This document shows positions 35,812 to 43,307 of a stretch of 64,000 nt of DNA, in pieces. The first letter of the stretch is position 1, and each line of letters opens with the position of its first letter. The position numbers were made by a program, and so were the translations under genes. The stretch is from Hymenobacter aerophilus DSM 13606 (GTDB lineage Bacteria > Bacteroidota > Bacteroidia > Cytophagales > Hymenobacteraceae): contig NZ_KB907804.1 of the NCBI RefSeq assembly GCF_000382225.1, positions 62,001 to 126,000 of the forward strand. Direction: 5' to 3'. Under the pieces are notes generated by a model. It was not told the DNA's origin. It saw only the letters and a list, made by a program, of their open reading frames with translations, and searched no databases.

Positions 35812-36003
35812 ATGGGAGTTATTGATAACCTGCTGTTCGCGCTGCCCGTCTGCCTGCTGTCGGCCCTGATTACCGTCTACATTGCCCACATGTACGGGCG
35901 GCGGTTCTGGCCCTGGCTGCTGTTCGGCTTTTTCGTGCCGCTGCTCTCCACCTTCATTGCCATTGCCCTCGGCATCCGCGACGCCCGCCGGAATGGGGAG
36001 TGA
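35812..36003 (+). CDS. small membrane protein, hypothetical
   Basis: 63 residues from the ATG at 35812 with two membrane helices (about 7-25 and 32-53). ALITVYIAHMYGRRFWPWLLFGFFVPLLSTFIAIAL resembles the membrane part of the 31914 gene product. The C-terminus is a short basic tail. Its stop codon is directly followed by the type G/A repeat. Function unknown. Confidence 0.7.
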   Translation: MGVIDNLLFALPVCLLSALITVYIAHMYGRRFWPWLLFGFFVPLLSTFIAIALGIRDARRNGE

Positions 36004-36155
36004 TTTGGTGGTTTGGTGATTTGGTGAGACGTGCTGTCATCCTGAGCAAAGCGAAGGACCTTATCCAGAAGCTATAGTCTGATGCTAGCTTCTGGATAAG
36101 GTCCTTCGCTTTGCTCAGGATGACAGACGGACGCACCAAATCACCAAGTCACCAC
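36004..36155. repeat. outer type G arms around a type A palindrome
   Basis: gtggtttggtgatttggtga and tcaccaagtcaccacc flank the type A core 36034-36126 (tgtcatcctgagcaaagcg.. / ..cgctttgctcaggatgaca, inner ccagaagct / agcttctgg). It fills the gap between convergent genes exactly, starting one base after a stop codon. Confidence 0.9.
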
Positions 36156-36157
36156 CA

Positions 36158-36772
36158 CTACCCCAACGACTGCCACAGATACTTGCTGGCCAGCGTGCGG
36201 TAGGGGCGCCAGGGCTCGGCCAGCTCGATGAGGCGGCGCAGCAGGGCGCGGCCGGTTTCTTCGAGGCCGTAGTGGCGGCGCATGGCGTTCTGGATGCCCA
36301 GGTCACCTTCGGGAAACACGTCGGGCATGTCCAGCGCGAACATGCACAGCATCTGGGCCGTCCAGCGGCCCACGCCTTTTATCTGGGTCAGGTGCTGGGT
36401 CAGCTCTTCCTCGTTGAGCTGGCTGAGGCGGGCGTGGTCGAGCTCGTCGCGCAGCGCAAAATCGGCAATGGCGCGCAGGTAGCCCGCTTTCTGGTACGAA
36501 AGCCCGGCCGTGCGCAGCTCCTCATCCGAAAACGCCAGCAGCGCCACCGGCTCGGGGTAGCCCTCGGGGCCGAACAGGGCCTGGAACTTGCGCCAGATGG
36601 CGGCGGCGGCTTTGGTGGAAATCTGCTGGCTGACGATGGCCCGCAGCAACCCCAGATACAGGTCTTCGTGGGCGGCGGGGGCAATGGGCCGGCCGGCGTC
36701 AATCAGGCGGGCCAGCACCGGGTCGGCGGCGCGCAGGTGGCGCAGGGCGGCTTCGGTCTCAGGATTGGACAT
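36158..36772 (-). CDS. DNA-3-methyladenine glycosylase, AlkA type
   Basis: 204 residues, the compact HhH-GPD form. The helix-hairpin-helix is LTQIKGVGRWTAQML (128-142), and the catalytic aspartate is D157 in DVFPEGDLGIQ. QQISTKAAAAIW precedes it as in AlkA. It removes alkylated bases such as 3-methyladenine from DNA for base excision repair. It lacks the N-terminal AlkA_N domain and the Ada regulator seen in larger versions. The metallophosphoesterase gene lies just upstream on the same strand (21 bp). Confidence 0.92.
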   Translation of the reverse strand: MSNPETEAALRHLRAADPVLARLIDAGRPIAPAAHEDLYLGLLRAIVSQQISTKAAAAIWRKFQALFGPEGYPEPVALLAFSDEELRTAGLSYQKAGYLRAIADFALRDELDHARLSQLNEEELTQHLTQIKGVGRWTAQMLCMFALDMPDVFPEGDLGIQNAMRRHYGLEETGRALLRRLIELAEPWRPYRTLASKYLWQSLG

Positions 36773-36793
36773 GGGCAGAAAGGGGGTGGGCGG

Positions 36794-37456
36794 TTACTCC
36801 AGGTCGATATCGAGGGGGGAAGTGGGCACCACAAACTCGGCCAGCACCTCGCCGGTTTCGGAGAGGCGCACGCCCGTCAGGCCCTGGTTGAGGTAGGCGC
36901 CGGTATCCACGTACAGCGCATTGGCGAGCGGGTCGAGCAGGATTTCACCGTCGGGCGTGGGCGTGTGGCCTACCACCTGGCGGCGGCCTTCCAGGTTCAG
37001 CAGCGGCCCGCGCCGCCACAGCACGCCGTCGTAGTCGTCGGCTTCCAGGGGCGTGGGCGTGTCGGCAAACCCCGCGTGGCTGATAACTATGTGGTCGTTG
37101 GCCCAGAACAGGGGCCGCTCGTGCAGCCAGGCCAAGTGCTCGCGCAGCAGCCTGGGCCGGCCGTGGTACTGGTCGACGGTGGCCTGGCCGCCCCAGCTCA
37201 GCCACGGGCGGTGCGGCCCCTGCGAGCCGTAGTGGCGCAGCATCGAGTGCTCGTGGTTGCCCAGCAGAAACACCGTGCGGTCGGGGTGGGCGGCCTCCAG
37301 CTCGCGGGCCAGCGCCACGCACTCGGGGATGCCGTGGCCCCGGTCTACCAAATCGCCCACCTGCACCAGCAACTCCTGCGCCGGCTGCCAGTGCCGCAGC
37401 ACCGCCCGAAACGTGTGGTAGCACCCGTGCACATCCCCGATAACGAATAGCGTCAT
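36794..37456 (-). CDS. metallophosphoesterase (PPP-type serine/threonine or Ap4A phosphatase)
   Basis: 220 residues. Metal ligands are in FVIGDVHGCYHTF (D8, H10), GDLVDRG (34-40) and GNHEHSM (66-72), plus VISHAGF and VVGHTPTPDGEI near the end. This is the small bacterial PPP type like PrpA/ApaH-like enzymes, able to hydrolyse phosphoproteins or dinucleoside polyphosphates; sequence alone does not choose. It is followed closely by the alkA-like gene. Confidence 0.87.
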   Translation of the reverse strand: MTLFVIGDVHGCYHTFRAVLRHWQPAQELLVQVGDLVDRGHGIPECVALARELEAAHPDRTVFLLGNHEHSMLRHYGSQGPHRPWLSWGGQATVDQYHGRPRLLREHLAWLHERPLFWANDHIVISHAGFADTPTPLEADDYDGVLWRRGPLLNLEGRRQVVGHTPTPDGEILLDPLANALYVDTGAYLNQGLTGVRLSETGEVLAEFVVPTSPLDIDLE

Positions 37457-37469
37457 GGTTGTTAGTTGG

Positions 37470-37558
37470 TTAGCTTAGAGCTGCAAGCCGCAAGCTACAA
37501 GCGGCAAGCTGACGTTCAACATCAGCTTGCCGCTTGTAGCTTGCGGCTCAAAGCTAAC
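37470..37558. repeat. inverted repeat GCAAGCTACAAGCGGCAAGCT (type F relative)
   Basis: Left arm about 37470-37513 (ttagcttagagctgcaagcc..) and right arm 37522-37558 (tcagcttgccgcttgtag..ctaa) form a long hairpin with an 8-nt loop, filling the gap between the antiporter and phosphatase genes. Confidence 0.85.
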
Positions 37559-37569
37559 AGCTCAAAAAG

Positions 37570-38832
37570 TTAATGCATTCCCGGTTCGGCTTCGGTGCTG
37601 AGGCCGAGCTTTTTGACCAACGGGCCGATGGTGAGGCCCTGCACGATGATGCTGAACACGACGACCACGTAGGTGATGCCCACAATCAGGTCGCGGGGCA
37701 TGGTGGCGGGCAACGACAGGGCCAGGGCTACCGAAATGCCGCCCCGTAGGCCGCCCCAGCTCAGCACCCGCAGCGTGGCCACGTTGAAATCGGTGTAGCG
37801 GCGCAGAAAGCTCAGCGGCAGCGCCACCGACACGAAGCGGCTCAGCAGCGTGAGCACAATGGCCGCCGCGCCAATCAGCAGAACGGCATTGCTGATGTCA
37901 AGCACCAGCATTTCGAGGCCGATGAGCACGAAGAGCACCGCGTTGAGAATCTCGTCGAGCATCTCCCAGAACTTGTCGAGGTACTCGCGCGTCTGGTCCG
38001 ACATGCCTTTCTCGCGGCCCTTGTCGCCCACAATCAGGCCGGCCACCACAATGGCCAGCGGCCCCGAGGTATGCCAGGCCGAGGCCAGCGCCGTGCCGCC
38101 CATCACCAGGGCCAGCGTGATGAGCACCTCCACCTTGTAGTTATCAATGGTGCGCAGGGCCCAGAACGTGGCGTAACCCAGCCCCACGCCCAGCAGAATG
38201 CCGCCCGCCGCCTCGCGCAAAAACAGCTCGCCGATAAACGAGGCCGTGGCCTTATCAGTGCCATACACGGCAATTTCGTAGAGGCTGATGAACACCACTA
38301 CCGCAATGCCGTCGTTGAATAGCGACTCTCCCACAATCTTGATTTCCAGGTTTTTGCTGATGCGCGCCTGCTTCAGAATGCCCATCACGGCAATCGGGTC
38401 GGTGGGCGAAATCAGGGCCCCAAACAGCAGGCAGTAGATAAAGGGGGTGTCGAAGCCCATCAGCGGCAGCAGGTAAAACATGCCGGTGGCCACGAGCAGC
38501 GTGGAAAGCAGCGTGCCCACCACGGCCATGGCGCCCACGGCCCAACGCTCCTTGCCCAGCGTGCGCACATCCACGTGCAGGGCGCCGGCAAACAGCAGGA
38601 AGCTGAGCATCACGTCCATCAGCACCTTATGGAAGTCGATGCTGCGCACGAGCTGGCTGGCACTCATCACCCAGGGTACGCCCAGCCACCCCAGCATGAT
38701 GGCGAAAAGTGAGGAAACCAGCGCCAGAATCATCAGGCCAATAGTGGACGGCAGGCGCAGAAACCGGTGGTTGATGTAGCCGAAAGCTGCCGCTATTACC
38801 AATAGCAGCGTCAGGGTATGATATAATTCCAT
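37570..38832 (-). CDS. Na+/H+ antiporter, CPA1 (NhaP-like)
   Basis: 420 residues, about 12 membrane helices and no large cytoplasmic tail. ISPTDPIAVMGIL and GESLFNDGIAVVVF hold the acidic ion-binding residues conserved in CPA1 exchangers (the ND motif). SWGGLRGGISVALALSLP is the family C-terminal signature. It exchanges cytoplasmic Na+ or K+ for protons and supports pH and salt homeostasis. Leftward; a type B repeat lies just upstream. Confidence 0.95.
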   Translation of the reverse strand: MELYHTLTLLLVIAAAFGYINHRFLRLPSTIGLMILALVSSLFAIMLGWLGVPWVMSASQLVRSIDFHKVLMDVMLSFLLFAGALHVDVRTLGKERWAVGAMAVVGTLLSTLLVATGMFYLLPLMGFDTPFIYCLLFGALISPTDPIAVMGILKQARISKNLEIKIVGESLFNDGIAVVVFISLYEIAVYGTDKATASFIGELFLREAAGGILLGVGLGYATFWALRTIDNYKVEVLITLALVMGGTALASAWHTSGPLAIVVAGLIVGDKGREKGMSDQTREYLDKFWEMLDEILNAVLFVLIGLEMLVLDISNAVLLIGAAAIVLTLLSRFVSVALPLSFLRRYTDFNVATLRVLSWGGLRGGISVALALSLPATMPRDLIVGITYVVVVFSIIVQGLTIGPLVKKLGLSTEAEPGMH

Positions 38833-38927
38833 GCAGTGGTTGAAGGGCAGAAAGTGTCGTAAATGACGCGAATTCAGAATAAATTAGTGAACCGGTACCA
38901 GACTGTAGGATTGCAGAGTGCTAAGAG

Positions 38928-39026
38928 TACGTCATTCAGAGCGCAGCGAAGAATCTCGCGTGCTGACGTCGGATTAGTACTTCAACATCAGCACGCGAGA
39001 TTCTTCGCTGCGCTCTGAATGACGGT
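38928..39026. repeat. palindromic repeat, type B
   Basis: acgtcattcagagcgcagcg.. / ..cgctgcgctctgaatgacggt with a B1 loop (tgacgtcgga..caacatcagca). It lies upstream of the antiporter and downstream of the threonine aldolase gene, both leftward. Confidence 0.92.
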
Positions 39027-39039
39027 GCCTCGTCACTCC

Positions 39040-40065
39040 CTACAGCTCGGCCAGCGCCGCTTCCACCCGCGCCAGCATGGCGTCGTCGATGTCGAGGTGG
39101 GTGACGAAGCGGATGAACTGGGGGCCGAACGAGGACGCGCGGATGCCGCGCTGCTCCAGATGGGCCAGAAATTGCTCGGCGGGCATCGTGTCGGCGAGGC
39201 GGAAGATGACGAGGTTGGTTTCGACGGGCAGCACCTCCGTTACGTAGGGGCGGGCGGCCAGCGCGTCGGCCAGCTGTTGGGCCCGGCGGTGGTCGTCGGC
39301 GAGGCGGGCCACATGGTGTTCGAGCGCGTAGAGGCCGGCCGCGGCCAGGTAGCCGGCCTGCCGCATGCCGCCGCCCATCACCTTACGGATGCGCTTGCAC
39401 TTCTCAATAAACGCCTTTGAGCCCAGTAGCACCGAGCCCACCGGCGCGCCCAGGCCCTTACTCAGGCACACCGAAATGGTATCGAACAGCCGGCCGTATT
39501 CGCGCCCGTCTTGGCCGGTAGCCACCAGCGCGTTGAACACGCGGGCGCCGTCGAGGTGCAGGGGCAGGTGGTGGCGCCGGGCTACGTCGGCCAGGGCTTC
39601 CAGCTCGGGCAGGGCGTAGCAGCTGCCGCCGCCGCGGTTGTGGGTGTTTTCCAGCGAAATCAGCCGCGTAATGGGGTAGTGCACGTTTTCGGGGCGGATG
39701 GCCGCTTCCACCTGCGCGGCCGTCAGGCGGCCCCGGTCGCCGGGCAGCAGGGCCACCGAGGCGCCCGAATGGAAGGCAATGCCGCCCACTTCCCACAGGT
39801 AAATGTGCGAGGTCTGCTCGCAGATTACCTCGCTCATGGGCTCGGTATGGGCCTTGATGGCAATCTGGTTGGTCATGGTGCCCGAGGGGCAGAACAGGCC
39901 GGCTTCGAGGCCGAAGCGGGCGGCGGTTTCGGCCTCCAGGGCCCGCACGGTGGGGTCCTCGCCGTACACGTCGTCGCCGACGGGGGCCTGGAACATGGCC
40001 GCCAGCATGGCCGGGGTAGGGCGGGTAACAGTATCGGAGCGCAGGTCGGCGGCGGGTAGGTTCAT
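39040..40065 (-). CDS. ltaE: low-specificity L-threonine aldolase
   Basis: 341 residues from the ATG at 40065 (MNLPAADLRSDTVTRP); the frame continues 15 codons upstream without family residues. The PLP lysine is K203 in SVCLSKGLGAPVGS. LENTHNRGGG and HLDGARVFNA (about 139-147 and 170-179) are family marks, and the start DLRSDTVT..PTP is diagnostic. It splits L-threonine or L-allo-threonine to glycine and acetaldehyde. It diverges from a small conserved gene. Confidence 0.95.
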   Translation of the reverse strand: MNLPAADLRSDTVTRPTPAMLAAMFQAPVGDDVYGEDPTVRALEAETAARFGLEAGLFCPSGTMTNQIAIKAHTEPMSEVICEQTSHIYLWEVGGIAFHSGASVALLPGDRGRLTAAQVEAAIRPENVHYPITRLISLENTHNRGGGSCYALPELEALADVARRHHLPLHLDGARVFNALVATGQDGREYGRLFDTISVCLSKGLGAPVGSVLLGSKAFIEKCKRIRKVMGGGMRQAGYLAAAGLYALEHHVARLADDHRRAQQLADALAARPYVTEVLPVETNLVIFRLADTMPAEQFLAHLEQRGIRASSFGPQFIRFVTHLDIDDAMLARVEAALAEL

Positions 40066-40096
40066 GGCAGGTAGAAAAGCTAAAATCGGAGAAAGG

Positions 40097-40128
40097 TTTT
40101 CGGGTGTCAAATTTAGTCGTTACTTTTG
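40097..40128 (+). promoter_or_regulatory. promoter of the 40167 gene
   Basis: TTTT (40097-40100), spacer of exactly 20, TACTTTTG (40121-40128); the same layout as the rpsA and tRNA-Cys promoters in this window. The ATG is 39 nt after the box. Confidence 0.65.
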
Positions 40129-40166
40129 CCCCTCAATTACCGAAAGACTTAACCGACCCGGAAAAA

Positions 40167-40424
40167 ATGAGCGTTACCCGTCTGAAGCGGAAGCACCGCA
40201 AGAACATTGCCCGCGCCAACAACAAGCAGCGCATCATCAAGCAACTCCTCCTGACGCCCGTTCTCAAGAACGTAGACCTCGACGAGCTGAAGGCCAGCTT
40301 CGGTGGTGGCCGCCCTGATATTGCGCCCAAGACGGAGGCCATTGCTGCCGCCATCCACGAATCGGAAGCGGCTACGGAAGCTGCTGCTAATTCGGGCCTG
40401 AGCCAGCTCGAGTCGGCCGACTAA
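40167..40424 (+). CDS. conserved small basic protein, hypothetical
   Basis: 85 residues from the ATG at 40167. The N-terminal 30 residues are strongly basic (VTRLKRKHRKNIARANNKQRIIKQLL), the middle has DLDELKASFGGG, and the tail is Ala/Glu-rich and acidic. The charge pattern suggests nucleic acid or ribosome binding, but I know no function. It has a good promoter and a strong terminator, so it is a single-gene unit and likely well expressed. Confidence 0.72.
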   Translation: MSVTRLKRKHRKNIARANNKQRIIKQLLLTPVLKNVDLDELKASFGGGRPDIAPKTEAIAAAIHESEAATEAAANSGLSQLESAD

Positions 40425-40493
40425 CCCCCGCGCGGCCACGGCATCCACGGTCGGTGCTACCCCATGCCCCGCGAGGTAACCAGCAGATTTTAT

Positions 40494-40530
40494 AAAAGTG
40501 CCTTTCCTGCGCAAGGAAAGGCACTTTTTC
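40494..40530 (+). terminator. rho-independent terminator
   Basis: Stem aaaagtgcctttcc / ggaaaggcactttt (40494-40507, 40515-40528), followed by ttctttttg. It ends the 40167 gene and can also serve the convergent phosphoesterase gene. Confidence 0.9.
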
Positions 40531-40574
40531 TTTTTGTCCGGAAATCCGATTCGCGGCGGAGCCCGTCCCGCTGC

Positions 40575-41078
40575 TCATTTCTCCGTTCGGGCCCCCAGCT
40601 CCACGGCCTGCAACTGCTGCACCTTGCCGCCTTCCACCTCGAAAAGCAGCAGTGTGCGCACCTTATGGAAGCCGTGGCGGCCGGCCGCGCCGGGGTTGAG
40701 GTGCAGCAAGTGCCGGGCTTTATCGGGCATTACTTTGAGAATGTGCGAGTGGCCGCTGATGAACAAACCGGGCCGGTGCTGCTCGACCAGGGCGCGGCCG
40801 GCGGGGCTGTAGTGGCCGGGGTAGCCGCCAATGTGCGTCATGAGCACTTGCAGGCCCTCCAGCTCGAAGCTTTGCACCAGCGGCTGGCTCAGGCGCACGT
40901 CGCGGCCGTCGATGTTGCCGTACACGCCCCGCAGCGGCGCCAGCGCCTCCAGCGCCTCCACCACGGCCGCGTTGCCGAAGTCGCCGGCGTGCCAGATTTC
41001 GTCGCAGCCGCGCAGGTGGTGCAGGATCCGGTCGTCGAGGTAGCTGTGGGTGTCGGAGAGCAGGCCGATTTTTTTCAT
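40575..41078 (-). CDS. YfcE/MJ0936-like metallophosphodiesterase
   Basis: 167 residues from the ATG at 41078 (MKKIGLLSDTHSYLDD); 34 upstream open codons lie in a type H repeat. Metal ligands: SDTHS (8-12), HAGDFGN (about 31-37), GNID, LMTHIGGYPG and FISGHSHILK. This small calcineurin-like family cleaves phosphodiesters in vitro, with unknown cellular substrate. Normal length. Confidence 0.92.
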   Translation of the reverse strand: MKKIGLLSDTHSYLDDRILHHLRGCDEIWHAGDFGNAAVVEALEALAPLRGVYGNIDGRDVRLSQPLVQSFELEGLQVLMTHIGGYPGHYSPAGRALVEQHRPGLFISGHSHILKVMPDKARHLLHLNPGAAGRHGFHKVRTLLLFEVEGGKVQQLQAVELGARTEK

Positions 41079-41091
41079 GAAGCGAAGGTAA

Positions 41092-41202
41092 ATGGTGAGG
41101 TGGTGAGTTTGACGTTTCGGAGTCCTGATTACGGCATTGGCGCCCCTTGCGCTGGTAGGGCCCCGGCACGTCAAACTCACTATTTCACCAGCTCACAATC
41201 TC
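41092..41202. repeat. inverted repeat of type H arms
   Basis: Left arm about 41092-41119 (atggtgaggtggtgagtttg..) and right arm 41168-41202 (..caaactcactatttcaccag). It lies in the divergent gap between the phosphoesterase and Nudix genes; no type A/B core sits inside. Confidence 0.75.
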
Positions 41203-41335
41203 CCCGCTTGTCGAACTCAACCGGCTACTTCGCGTATCTTGCCCGGCCCGGAGGCCGTTTCGTTTCCGGAGAAATATGCTGTGCTTTGCAGCCAGCCGCT
41301 TTCCTTTTTATTTGCCTCCTGCTCACCCCGCCGCG

Positions 41336-42043
41336 ATGAACGTCTTCATCAACGACATTCCGCTGATTATCAAAAAAAACAGCGAAAAGATTTACAAGCA
41401 CAAGTACGACCTGATTCTGAATCCGGAAGACGAGTTTTCGTCGAAGGACCTGATGGGCGATGTGCTGGTGCGCGACGTAACCGATGGGTTCGTTGACCGG
41501 CTGCTGCGGCTGATGGAAGTGAAAAAGCTGAAAAAGCTCACCTCGCTCACGCTGCTGGCCCGCAAAAAAAAGCGCCTCATCCTGCACCTCAAAGACCAGT
41601 TCCGCATCGTGAAAGCGGCCGGCGGGCTGGTAGAGAAGGACGGCATGGTGCTCATGATTTTCCGCCTCGGCAAGTGGGATTTGCCCAAGGGCAAGCTCAA
41701 AAAGGACGAAGACCCGGCCCTGGGCGCCCTGCGCGAAGTGGAGGAGGAGTGCAATGTACAGATTGAGCTGGGCGAAAAACTGCCCAGCACCTGGCACTCG
41801 TATGCCTACAACGGCAACAAAATCCTCAAAAAAACGAACTGGTACATTATGCGCTGCCTCGACGACACGCTGATGAAGCCGCAGGCCGAAGAGTACATCG
41901 AGGAAGTGCGCTGGATGACGCCGCAGGAAGCGCTGAGCGTCCTCGACGACTCTTACGCCAGCATTGCGCTGGTGGTGCGCCACTACCTGAGCAAAATGGC
42001 CGGCCAGACCCCGGCCGGCCCCGAAAAAACTTCGCAGTCTTAA
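41336..42043 (+). CDS. Nudix hydrolase with N-terminal extension
   Basis: 235 residues from the ATG at 41336 (MNVFINDIPLII). The Nudix box is in GKLKKDEDPALGALREVEEECNV (about 122-144, with REVEEE). The first 95 residues (VRDVTDGFVDRLLRLMEVKKLKKL) form an extra domain seen in Bacteroidota homologues. Nudix enzymes hydrolyse nucleoside diphosphates linked to another moiety; the substrate here is unknown. A lipoprotein gene follows 11 bp later and is probably co-transcribed. Confidence 0.9.
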   Translation: MNVFINDIPLIIKKNSEKIYKHKYDLILNPEDEFSSKDLMGDVLVRDVTDGFVDRLLRLMEVKKLKKLTSLTLLARKKKRLILHLKDQFRIVKAAGGLVEKDGMVLMIFRLGKWDLPKGKLKKDEDPALGALREVEEECNVQIELGEKLPSTWHSYAYNGNKILKKTNWYIMRCLDDTLMKPQAEEYIEEVRWMTPQEALSVLDDSYASIALVVRHYLSKMAGQTPAGPEKTSQS

Positions 42044-42054
42044 CCCGCCCGCCC

Positions 42055-42534
42055 ATGCGCCCAAACCTGTACTTTGCCCTGGCCCTGCTGGCCGCCCTCA
42101 CCAGTGCCTGCAGCGGCTCGCAGAAAGCCGGCGAGCGGAGCACTCCGGCGCCCGGCACCACCGAAAACAGCAGCGTTGTGGTGGATGTGCCCGCCCTGGT
42201 CGGCCGCAACATCGACCAGCTGCGCCGCACGCTGGGCGCGCCCAAGGAAACCCGCGAGCAGGCCATCGGCCTGGAGCCCACCGCCGCCCAGATGAAGGCC
42301 ACCCGGGGCCAGGACTGGATCAACACCTTCGAGCAAAACGGCACCACGCTGGTGGTCACCTTCGACGCCAACAACCGCAAAGTGCGCGACATCGTGCTGC
42401 TCGGCAACGACGAAGAACAATTGCTGCGCGACGCTAACCTGAGCCTGACCTCGGCCGAGTACCTGGTATTGCCCGTGATGAGCCCCGGCAACAGTACCGA
42501 ACTCATCGGCATGCGCGTGGTGGCCCGGCGGTAG
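42055..42534 (+). CDS. lipoprotein, hypothetical
   Basis: 159 residues. The signal peptide ends in lipobox LTSAC (C19). The mature part has VDVPALVGRNIDQLRRTLGAPKETREQ and TTLVVTFDANNRKVRDIVL, which look like a small alpha/beta SmpA/OmlA-like (BLIP-type) fold found in outer-membrane assembly lipoproteins; that link is tentative. It follows the Nudix gene in one unit, and a hairpin terminator comes after. Confidence 0.7.
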   Translation: MRPNLYFALALLAALTSACSGSQKAGERSTPAPGTTENSSVVVDVPALVGRNIDQLRRTLGAPKETREQAIGLEPTAAQMKATRGQDWINTFEQNGTTLVVTFDANNRKVRDIVLLGNDEEQLLRDANLSLTSAEYLVLPVMSPGNSTELIGMRVVARR

Positions 42535-42536
42535 GC

Positions 42537-42648
42537 CGGAAGCCAGGAAGAAAAAGGCAAAAGGCAAAGCCGTTGAACGGGTCCAGCGTGGGCGTTCAGC
42601 GGCTTTGCCTTTTTACTTTCTCTTCCTGCTTTCTCTCCCTGACTTCCA
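42537..42648. terminator. hairpin terminator within a longer inverted repeat
   Basis: Core stem aaaaggcaaagccg / cggctttgcctttt (42559-42572, 42600-42613) with a T tail. It extends outward through ggaagccaggaagaaa.. / ..tctcttcc..gacttcc to about 42537-42648. It serves the lipoprotein gene and the convergent coaD. Confidence 0.8.
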
Positions 42649-42650
42649 GT

Positions 42651-43115
42651 TCAGCCTTGCTTATCCGGCAGGGCGAAGGGCACGAAATCATCGACGTTGC
42701 CGCCGAAGCGGTGGATTTCGCGGATAATGGTGCTGCTGATGGCGGCCAGGGTGGGGGAGGTGATGAGAAACACGGTTTCGAGGGCCGAGTTGAGGTGCCG
42801 GTTGGCCTGGGCAATGGTGTTTTCGTATTCGAAGTCGGTGGTGTTGCGCAGGCCGCGCAGTAGAAACCGGGCGTTTACTTCGCGGGCAAAATCGGCCGTC
42901 AGGCCCTTGTACTCGCGCACCGACACCCGCGGCTCGTCGTGGAATACGCCCTTAATCAATTCAATCATCTGCTCCACGGGCAGGTAACGCTGCTTGCTAC
43001 TGTTGTTGCCGATGGCAATAATCACCTCATCAAACAGCGCCGTACCGCGCCGCACCACATCGAGGTGGCCATTGGTAAACGGGTCGAAAGAGCCGGGAAA
43101 CAGGGCAATGCGCAT
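42651..43115 (-). CDS. coaD: phosphopantetheine adenylyltransferase
   Basis: 154 residues from the ATG at 43115 (MRIALFPGSFDPFTNGH). FPGSFDPFTNGHLD (6-19) holds the TxGH nucleotide motif, LRGLRNTTDFEYE the pantetheine site and ISSTIIREI the C-terminal ISST motif. It makes dephospho-CoA from 4'-phosphopantetheine and ATP. DUF3822 lies upstream on the same strand, a Bacteroidota arrangement in which rsmD usually stands between; rsmD is absent here, and the gap instead holds a type H/A repeat. Confidence 0.96.
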   Translation of the reverse strand: MRIALFPGSFDPFTNGHLDVVRRGTALFDEVIIAIGNNSSKQRYLPVEQMIELIKGVFHDEPRVSVREYKGLTADFAREVNARFLLRGLRNTTDFEYENTIAQANRHLNSALETVFLITSPTLAAISSTIIREIHRFGGNVDDFVPFALPDKQG

Positions 43116-43307
43116 GAGGTGAGATGGTGAGTAGTGAAATGGTGAGTTGATGAATTTAGAAGATATTGTCATCCTGAGCGGAGCGAAGGACCTGTACAGA
43201 AGGTATCAGCAGATAATAGCTTCTATACAGGTCCTTCGCTCCGCTCAGGATGACAGTTAAAGGATGACAGAACGGCAACTCACCATTTCACCACCTCACC
43301 AAATCAT
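43116..43307. repeat. outer type H arms around a type A palindrome
   Basis: gaggtgagatggtgag.. and ..caccatttcaccacctcacc flank the type A core 43167-43256 (tgtcatcctgagcggagcg.. / ..cgctccgctcaggatgaca). The variable stem bases are GGAGC/GCTCC, again complementary. It lies between coaD and DUF3822. Confidence 0.88.
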
